DNA from: Planctomycetota bacterium
GTDB lineage: Bacteria; Planctomycetota; UBA8742; UBA2392
DNA: 64,000 nucleotides
Assembly (NCBI GenBank): GCA_020425605.1
Contig: JAGQRH010000013.1
Span: 1-64,000, forward strand
Direction of reading: 5' to 3'
Position 1 is the stretch's first letter; the number at the start of each line of letters is the position of its first letter. A program made the position numbers and the translations under genes. Below, piece after piece: positions 58,525 through 64,000 of the stretch. Under the pieces are notes generated by a model. That model worked only from the letters and a program-made list of their open reading frames with translations. It was not told the origin of the DNA and ran no database searches.

Positions 58525-59427
58525 CTAGAACTCTTCTTCCTTGTCGCCTTCCTTACTCTTGCCGTCGTCTTTGCCCTCTTCCCTCTTCTCGGGCTCCTTG
58601 GGCGTATCGCTTTCCTTCTTGTCGCCATCCGGCTGTTCTTCGCCGGGGCGCTTTCGCATGCGGTCGCCGCGCTTGCCGGCTCCGCGCAGGGCTTCGATCT
58701 CTTCCTTTGTGATGAAGCCATCACCGTCCTTGTCGATCCGGTCGAAGTTCTCCTTCAGGCGTGGGCCGGCTTCGTCCTTGCTGATCTTCCCGTCGCCGTC
58801 CTTGTCCATGTCGGCGATCGGGTCGCGGTCGGCTCCCGGGCGGTCCGCGCCGGCGCGTGCCTTGTCGGTGGCCTGGCGCGCAGCGGTGAATTCCTCAAGG
58901 TTCAGCTCACCGTCTTTGTCGATGTCGCCGGTTTCAAGCAGCTTGGCAAAGTCATCGCCGAGCTCTGACTTGCTGAGTTTTCCGCTGTCGTCGCGGTCCA
59001 GGATGCCGAACTCTTCCTTCACGACTTCCTTCGCCTGCTTCTCGATGCTCTCGATGACCGCATCCTTGTCTGCGATCATCTCCTGCAGCGTGACGAAGCC
59101 GTCTTCGTCCTTGTCCAGCGTCTTGAACAGCTCTTCGTCGCCGAGCTCATCCTTGCTGAGCTTGTTGTCGCGGTCGGCATCTTTCTCGCGAAGTACGCGT
59201 CCGAGTTCCTGGAAGCTGCGGCGATCTGCACCTTTGGCGGGGCGCTCTGGCCGCTTGGACTTGTCGGGCTTTGCTTCTTTGTCAGTCTTGTCCGGTTTGG
59301 CCTCATCGTCCTTCTTGGGCTGCTCGGTGTCCGAGCCTCCTTCACCGTCACCCATTTCCTGCGCATAGGCTACGCCCGAAAAGGCAAAGAAACCCAGGAA
59401 TGCGGCCAGCGCGAGAACGCGTTTCAT
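58525..59427 (-). CDS. Secreted EF-hand protein with six calcium loops
   Basis: 300 residues. Signal peptide MKRVLALAAFLGFFAFSGVAYAQ, an acidic Lys/Asp-rich linker, then six canonical 12-residue EF loops at about residues 83-94, 105-116, 144-155, 168-179, 208-219 and 232-243, most with D-x-D-x-[DS]-G and a final Glu. The C-terminal 55 residues are Lys/Glu/Asp-rich and disordered. AAGGAG lies 6 nt before the ATG and CATAAG 3 nt further up. It probably binds calcium outside the cell, as a sensor, buffer or structural protein; a cohesin/dockerin-type role cannot be excluded but no second domain is present. Confidence 0.88.
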   Translation of the reverse strand: MKRVLALAAFLGFFAFSGVAYAQEMGDGEGGSDTEQPKKDDEAKPDKTDKEAKPDKSKRPERPAKGADRRSFQELGRVLREKDADRDNKLSKDELGDEELFKTLDKDEDGFVTLQEMIADKDAVIESIEKQAKEVVKEEFGILDRDDSGKLSKSELGDDFAKLLETGDIDKDGELNLEEFTAARQATDKARAGADRPGADRDPIADMDKDGDGKISKDEAGPRLKENFDRIDKDGDGFITKEEIEALRGAGKRGDRMRKRPGEEQPDGDKKESDTPKEPEKREEGKDDGKSKEGDKEEEF

Positions 59428-59514
59428 GACTACTCCTTATGCCCGACGGGCTTGATTGTTATCGTCTGAGGCATGTAACACGGTCTAAAGTACGCGGTTG
59501 CGAAGATTCCAGCC

Positions 59515-60270
59515 ATGAAATACCTGACACCACTCGTTGTGATAGCCCTGGTCGCCTTTACCGGCTTCGCGACGTATCTCTTTATCCCGGAACAGGTTGA
59601 AGATTGCTGCGAGTACATCGGGTTGCTGGCACCCGAGGGTGTTTCCGAGACCCCGGGCCAGGAACACGTCGATTTCGCAGGCGCCAGTGAAGATGGCAGC
59701 ATCCCTGCCACGTTGCCCGGGCTGAAGCTCAATGACACGCCGGGTGAAATCAGCCTGCCGGATATCGATGGCGTCATGCACACCATCGACTACCGCGCAA
59801 AGAAGCTGACCGTGATCGTGTGGGTCTCAAGTTTCTGCCCAACCAGCAAGATTTACGAGGAACGCCTGAACACTCTCGCCGCCGATTTCGCCGGCAACGC
59901 TCAGTTCTATGGCATCAACAGCAGCGCGATGGAAAGCCTTCAGGAACTCAAGGACCACTACCACGACGGCGACCCGGACCGCCTGAAGCTGACAGTGCTT
60001 AAGGACGACCGCAACGTGCTGGCGGACCGGTTTGGCGCCCGTGTGAGTGCCGAAGTATTCGTGCTGGATCATGAAGGCCGCCTGCAGTACCGCGGCGGCA
60101 TCGACGACGCGCGTAACCCGAGTCGGGTCACCGTGCAGTACCTGCGTGTCGTGCTTGAACAACTCGCGGCCGGCAGCGAGCCGGAGTGGCACTACCAGCC
60201 CGCCAAGGGCTGCTGCCCGATCGATCGCGTTGATCCGATTGAGCAAAAGCCGGGGCCGCAGAAATCATGA
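59515..60270 (+). CDS. Membrane-anchored thioredoxin-fold (redoxin) protein
   Basis: 251 residues. An N-terminal hydrophobic segment (about residues 4-22) is followed by a thioredoxin-like domain from about residue 60. The active-site loop reads 'VSSFCPTSKIY', with one Cys and no CxxC; the family of Planctomycete-type redoxin proteins often has such CPVS/CPTS loops. 'VSAEVFVLDHEGRLQYRGGIDD' is the conserved cis-Pro-side region and D-H-E-G motif of AhpC/TSA relatives. A Cys pair (DCCEY) sits near residue 31 and another (GCCPI) near the C-terminus. Probably a periplasmic thiol redox protein. It overlaps the next gene by 4 bp. Confidence 0.8.
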   Translation: MKYLTPLVVIALVAFTGFATYLFIPEQVEDCCEYIGLLAPEGVSETPGQEHVDFAGASEDGSIPATLPGLKLNDTPGEISLPDIDGVMHTIDYRAKKLTVIVWVSSFCPTSKIYEERLNTLAADFAGNAQFYGINSSAMESLQELKDHYHDGDPDRLKLTVLKDDRNVLADRFGARVSAEVFVLDHEGRLQYRGGIDDARNPSRVTVQYLRVVLEQLAAGSEPEWHYQPAKGCCPIDRVDPIEQKPGPQKS

Positions 60271-60455
60271 GACGAGCAAACTGGCACGAAGAAGGCGGCA
60301 ACGCCAGGCAGTTGAAGGGCACCGAAGAGGACGCCCTGGCACAGCATGCCCGGCCGCAGATGCCGACAACCCATTCCGGGCGCGGCACAGTTGGCGGTGG
60401 CCAGCCTACGCACAAGCAGGCGCTATACCCGAAGTTCCCGCCGCGCAAGAAGTGA
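60267..60455 (+). CDS. Small basic protein coupled to the redoxin gene
   Basis: 62 residues, starting with ATGA across the redoxin stop codon. Rich in His, Arg, Gln and Pro with 'THSGRGTVGGGQPTHKQALYPKFPP'; no hydrophobic segment. Such a small Arg/His/Gly-rich protein could bind nucleic acid or metal, but nothing specific is seen. The 4-bp overlap and a position between two genes on the same strand are the only support. Confidence 0.5.
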   Translation: MRRANWHEEGGNARQLKGTEEDALAQHARPQMPTTHSGRGTVGGGQPTHKQALYPKFPPRKK

Positions 60456-60497
60456 TCCCGTGCCTCCGCACGGCTAGACTGTGCGCGGAGGCAACTC

Positions 60498-61358
60498 ATG
60501 AAATCCATGCAACTGATTCTGACTGTGGTCGCCGCACTGTGCGGCGGCGCGCTTGTGCAGTGGCTGAACCAGCCAGGCGACGTCCAGGCCCAGGACGACA
60601 CGGACACCCTCAAGGGCAAGCGGCTTGAGCTGGTGGATGACAAAGGCCGCGTGCGCGTGCGCATGTCTGCCGTTGGCACAACGACCGAGTTCGAGATGTG
60701 GGGCGACGACATGAACACCAATGTCGCCGTTCGAATCAAGAAAGACGGCGCGACGGCCATCACCATGAACGACGCGAAGCAGAAATCGCGGGTACTGATC
60801 GGCGCGACGGCCGATGGCTGGTCGGCAATAGCAATCGCCGACAAAGAGGGCCGCCAGCGTGTCGGTCTGGGCACGGACAAGGCCGGCGCACCCACGCTCA
60901 GCCTGAACTATGCGAACGGCAAGCTTGCCAGTCTGCTCAGTGTGCAGGGTGAGAAGGACGCCGTGTTGATCATGAACGATCCGAAGGGTGAGAACATCGC
61001 GGCATTCGGAAACAGTGACGGCCGCCCGAACATGATGTTGATGGATGCCAAGGGTGTCGAGCGCCTGAAGCTGGTGATGAAAGACGACAGTTCGCCGGCG
61101 TTGCTGATGCGTGACGCGAAGGGCAAAGGGCGGCTCGTCGCAGGGGTCAATACGGATGGCTGGGCGGGTGTCGGCGTGATGGACGAATCGGAGACTGTCC
61201 GAACACTGATGTTCAGCGATCGCGGCGGTGACAACGGCCTGACGATCGCCGACAGCAAGGGCAAGTCACGCAGTGCCATGGTGGTCACTAACAAGGACAA
61301 GCCGACGTTGCAGATGCTGGATGAAAACGGCAACGAATTGTTCAAGGCGCCACGTTGA
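60498..61358 (+). CDS. Anchored protein with about ten beta-strand repeats
   Basis: 286 residues. The N-terminus MKSMQLILTVVAALCGGALVQ is a signal peptide or anchor, followed by an acidic linker. From about residue 38 a repeat of 22-25 residues recurs roughly ten times with a core like L-x-[LM]-x-D-x-x-G-[KR]-x-R-[VL] ('MDAKGVERLKLVM', 'MRDAKGKGRLVAGV', 'IADSKGKSRSAMVV', 'MLDENGNELF'), suggesting a beta-solenoid or propeller-like extracytoplasmic domain. GGAGG lies 7 nt before the ATG. No family recognised. The stop overlaps the methylase start (TTGA). Confidence 0.72.
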   Translation: MKSMQLILTVVAALCGGALVQWLNQPGDVQAQDDTDTLKGKRLELVDDKGRVRVRMSAVGTTTEFEMWGDDMNTNVAVRIKKDGATAITMNDAKQKSRVLIGATADGWSAIAIADKEGRQRVGLGTDKAGAPTLSLNYANGKLASLLSVQGEKDAVLIMNDPKGENIAAFGNSDGRPNMMLMDAKGVERLKLVMKDDSSPALLMRDAKGKGRLVAGVNTDGWAGVGVMDESETVRTLMFSDRGGDNGLTIADSKGKSRSAMVVTNKDKPTLQMLDENGNELFKAPR

Positions 61359-62707
61359 ACTTCGACCGCGCGTGGAAGCTGCATGATGAGGCCGCGCACA
61401 GGCTAGCGCGCGGTCCCGGCCGCGTATTCACACCGCGAGATACGGCTATTCGGCTTGCGCAGCTGACGCTCGATCCACTGGCCGAGGCCCCGACCGTGCT
61501 CGACCCGGCTTGTGGTGCCGGGGCGCTGTTGCTCGGCGCGCTCGAGTGGGCGTCGGTGGAGCGCCCGTCTTGGCTGGCACACTGGCTGCGCGGGGCGATG
61601 TCCGGCTGGGACGTGGATGCGGAAAACGCCGTCGCCTGCACCGAGTTGATCGGGGTGGTCGCAGGCGAACTCGGCATGCAGGCGGGCGTGGTCGCAAGCG
61701 CGCGGGATGGGCTGGCAGCTACCGGCGAATACGACGTTGTGCTTGCGAACCCGCCATGGATCAGCTACTCCGGGCGGCATGCGAATGAATTGCCACGACA
61801 GCGCCGGACGGAGCTGGCAGCGCGGTTCCCGGCGTTTGCCGGATGGCCCGCGCTACACACCGCGTTCTCCGAGCAATGTGCGCGCCTGACGAGGAGAGAT
61901 GGCGGGCGGCTCGGGCTGATTCTGCCGATGCAGATGGCAGATCTCGCCGGCTATGGCGCGGCACGTCGCGCAATCACATCCAGGCTCACGCTCGAGCATT
62001 CGATCGAACTGGGCGAGAATCTGTTTCCCGGCGTGACCGAGCCTGCCGGCCTGTTCGTGTTCGGCGCTGGGTCCGGCACCGAGCGCCCATGGCTGCCAGA
62101 TGAAGATGCTGCCCTGATGGCGCGCGTGCGGCGGTTCGCACCACTGCCGCCGGAGAGCTTTGGCGACGTAGGCGTGCACACAGGAAATGCGGCCGACCTG
62201 CTCGTGGGGCGGGAGGGGAATGGCCTGCCTTTGCGCATTGGTCGTGACATCGAGCCGTTTCGACTGGCGGAGCCCACGCAAATCCTGCGCAACGTCGAGT
62301 TGCCCGAAGGCCGCTACGCGCGCGTGGCTGGTGAAGCCCGCTATCGAGAAGCGATCATCGTTCTGCGTCAGACGGCATCACGCCCGATCGCGGCGAGACA
62401 TGAGCCGTGGGCCTACTTCCGCAATTCCGTCCTGGCCTGCTATGGCGCGGAAGGCCACGATCCCGACTTTCTGTTGGGCGTGCTGAACAGCGACGTTGTC
62501 GCGCGCATTCACCGCGCCATGTTCCGCGACGCGCGCCAGCGAACGTTCCCCCAACTGAAGATCAGCCACCTGCGGGCGCTGCCGGTGCCCGGGCGTGAAG
62601 TGGGGGAGTTGTATGAAGGGATTGCCTCTGCATCACGGGCAGTGCAGGCCTGCAGAGGCGACGTCGCAGCGTTGAACGCGCTGGTCGAGCAGGTTTATCT
62701 GGAATGA
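61355..62707 (+). CDS. N6-adenine DNA methylase (class I type), solitary
   Basis: 450 residues from a TTG start overlapping the previous stop. Motif I-like 'VLDPACGAGALLLGAL' at about residue 48, the gamma-class catalytic motif 'ANPPWISY' (N-P-P-W) at about 128, then a target-recognition-like C-terminal half with 'FRNSVLACYGAEGHDPDFLLGVLNSDVVARI' (read in pieces), as in TaqI/Eco57I-type enzymes. It methylates adenine N6 using AdoMet. No restriction enzyme or specificity subunit is next to it, so it is either an orphan or regulatory methylase or part of a defence system extending past the window. Confidence 0.82.
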   Translation: MNFDRAWKLHDEAAHRLARGPGRVFTPRDTAIRLAQLTLDPLAEAPTVLDPACGAGALLLGALEWASVERPSWLAHWLRGAMSGWDVDAENAVACTELIGVVAGELGMQAGVVASARDGLAATGEYDVVLANPPWISYSGRHANELPRQRRTELAARFPAFAGWPALHTAFSEQCARLTRRDGGRLGLILPMQMADLAGYGAARRAITSRLTLEHSIELGENLFPGVTEPAGLFVFGAGSGTERPWLPDEDAALMARVRRFAPLPPESFGDVGVHTGNAADLLVGREGNGLPLRIGRDIEPFRLAEPTQILRNVELPEGRYARVAGEARYREAIIVLRQTASRPIAARHEPWAYFRNSVLACYGAEGHDPDFLLGVLNSDVVARIHRAMFRDARQRTFPQLKISHLRALPVPGREVGELYEGIASASRAVQACRGDVAALNALVEQVYLE

Positions 62708-62709
62708 AG

Positions 62710-62735
62710 AGGCTTGCGGCTTTCGCCGCAGGCCT
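62710..62735. terminator. Convergent terminator hairpin
   Basis: A stem of 11 bp (one G-U), AGGCTTGCGGC / GCCGCAGGCCT, with a TTTC loop, followed by TTTGC on the plus strand. It separates the methylase from the convergent DUF4139 gene. Confidence 0.75.
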
Positions 62736-62738
62736 TTG

Positions 62739-64000
62739 CTATTTCGCGTTTTCGCCGAACTTGGTTGTGACCTTGAACTTCAGCTTGCGGCTCTCACCGG
62801 CCTTGAGCGTGAAGTGGATTTTCTGCGTGTCGGCATCGTGCTTTTCCCATGCATCGTCGCTGTCGAATTCAAACTTGCCGGCCATGGTTCGGTGGATCTC
62901 GATCTCGACGTCGCGGTCGCGGAAGTTCTTCACTTCTGTCTCGAATTCCTCGACCGTGGTCCAGCCGACCAGGTTGCTCCACTGGTTGAAGGTCAGGTCC
63001 TTCTTCTTGAGCGACATGCGTTTCTCGCTCATTGTGCATTCGGCATCCGGACCGACGTTGACTTTCACTTCCTCATTCTTGGGGATGTACTTGCTGAAGA
63101 TCGCTCCCATATAGCCGAGTCGGCCGTCGCCCATTTTCTTGTAGAGGCGCACAAGACCGTCCGGCAGCGGCTCCTTGCCGAGCTTGTGTTTGTCGTCGTT
63201 CTTGAACTCCAGCACCTTGGTGAAGTATGGGCCGAACTTGTCCGGCTCAAGCCTGTAGACCGTCTTCAGCGGCACGTCCTTGATCTCAAAGCTGCGCAGG
63301 CGCTTGGACCAGCCATCGGGAATCGTCTCCGTGCCTTCAATCGAGTAGATGTAGTACTCGCTTAACCCTGCCTTCTGGATTTCCTTGGGACGCGCCATGC
63401 CGCCGCCGCTTTTCTCCGGGCTGGCGCCGCGAGCCATCTTGCGCATTTCGGCCTTGTCCATTGGGGCTTCGGGTGGGGCAGGTGCAGGTGCAGGGTAGCG
63501 CGGCCGTGCGAGATCAACGATGCGTTCAACCAGGTGGATCACGCCGACAACCAGCCGCACTTCGGCGTCTTCGTATTCTTCGCCGGAGCGGTTTGTGACC
63601 GTGACGTACGCCGTCAGGTCCATGGCGGATTCGGCGGGGTTGACCTGGCCTGTGTATTCGGCGCTCCAGCTGATGCCGCTGGTGAAGTAGCTGATCTCGA
63701 CGGTGTAGCCGCCCGGTTTGGTGCAGGCGACGGTCCAGATCAGCATCTCGGAGCTCTCGGCCGGGTAACTGATGTCGAGTACTTCAAGCGCGTCCTGGGC
63801 ATCCTTGCCGACCGGGGCGAATTCAACACTCGTCGGGTCGATCAGCGTGTTTGCCCAGCTGAATTGCAGGCGGTTGTTCCCCTGTTTGAAGCTGAGCGAG
63901 CGCTTCTCGCTGACCAGCGTGCAGTCTTCGCTGTTGTAGATGGTCAGCTGCACAGAGTCGCGCTCCGGAAGCGTCACCAGTTCTTCCTTCGCGAAGAGCG
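62739..64000 (-). CDS. DUF4139-domain protein (5' end beyond the window)
   Basis: At least 420 residues; the frame stays open to the right edge ('LFAKEELVTLPERD...'), so the true start is outside. The visible part contains DUF4139 landmarks: 'CTKPGGYTVEISYFTSGISWSAEYTG', 'TAYVTVTNRSGEEYEDAEVRLVVG', and a C-terminal beta region ending 'KAGESRKLKFKVTTKFGENAK'. An insert rich in Pro, Ala and Met ('PAPAPAPPEAPMDK') splits the domain. DUF4139 proteins are usually exported and of unknown function; the signal peptide would lie upstream. Confidence 0.82.
   Translation of the reverse strand, partial: LFAKEELVTLPERDSVQLTIYNSEDCTLVSEKRSLSFKQGNNRLQFSWANTLIDPTSVEFAPVGKDAQDALEVLDISYPAESSEMLIWTVACTKPGGYTVEISYFTSGISWSAEYTGQVNPAESAMDLTAYVTVTNRSGEEYEDAEVRLVVGVIHLVERIVDLARPRYPAPAPAPPEAPMDKAEMRKMARGASPEKSGGGMARPKEIQKAGLSEYYIYSIEGTETIPDGWSKRLRSFEIKDVPLKTVYRLEPDKFGPYFTKVLEFKNDDKHKLGKEPLPDGLVRLYKKMGDGRLGYMGAIFSKYIPKNEEVKVNVGPDAECTMSEKRMSLKKKDLTFNQWSNLVGWTTVEEFETEVKNFRDRDVEIEIHRTMAGKFEFDSDDAWEKHDADTQKIHFTLKAGESRKLKFKVTTKFGENAK

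Noticed and set aside
1..64000. CRISPR array, prophage, rRNA operon or tRNA genes
   Set aside because: No regularly spaced repeats, integrase, phage structural genes, or tRNA-like cloverleaf other than the tmRNA ends were seen.

Overview
This is a GC-rich, gene-dense bacterial chromosome segment with about 62 protein genes, two structured RNA genes (tmRNA and a small SRP RNA) and no rRNA, tRNA, CRISPR array or prophage that I can see. The gene set points to the Planctomycetota or a close relative, by inference only: many large secreted or membrane-anchored proteins of unknown function, TPR/DUF3857/transglutaminase giants, a MoxR-DUF58-DUF4129-DUF4350 block next to SpoIIM and RDD genes, a secreted EF-hand protein, a GxxExxY cassette, and many genes without a Shine-Dalgarno sequence.

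Layout. 1-5590: end of an IcmF-type acyl-CoA mutase, then two tandem large anchored exported proteins. 5606-9702 (minus): a DUF2314/DUF4026-like protein, ArgD-like aminotransferase and NAD(P)HX dehydratase in one operon, then an anchored thermonuclease. 9724-10331: a GxxExxY nuclease-fold gene enclosed by about 65-bp inverted repeats, inserted between divergent genes. 10336-21747: PAP2 phosphatase, metK, YaeQ-like protein, a dienelactone-hydrolase-like protein lacking its nucleophile, an orphan DNA methyltransferase, a disordered repeat-rich membrane protein, a UDP-sugar pyrophosphorylase and Nif3. 21822-24323: modABC molybdate importer. 24356-26207: a small membrane gene with a textbook promoter, and leucyl aminopeptidase. 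26352-33877: two tandem giant exported proteins, the first with an intact transglutaminase triad and the second apparently inactive. 33939-34294: tmRNA.

34346-38949: COG4705-like membrane protein, VOC protein, MFS transporter, GNAT, RidA and HAD enzymes. 39093-46906: the membrane/MoxR/DUF58 block with SpoIIM and RDD genes. 46993-54102: a coiled-coil exported protein interrupted by an in-frame stop, an AAC(3)-fold acetyltransferase, a zinc-ribbon helical protein, a YjdF-like protein, a sirtuin and ProC. 54249-64000: MoeB-rhodanese fusion, exported proteins, SRP RNA with its own promoter and terminator, DUF4097-like protein, EF-hand protein, redoxin, a beta-repeat anchored protein, a solitary N6-adenine methylase and the edge of a DUF4139 gene.

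Two observations cut across the region. At least eight, probably eleven, genes have a -10-like hexamer ending exactly 6 or 7 nt before the start codon, which predicts leaderless mRNAs and also fixes the GTG start of the NAD(P)HX dehydratase. The GxxExxY gene together with its inverted repeats looks like a small mobile cassette.
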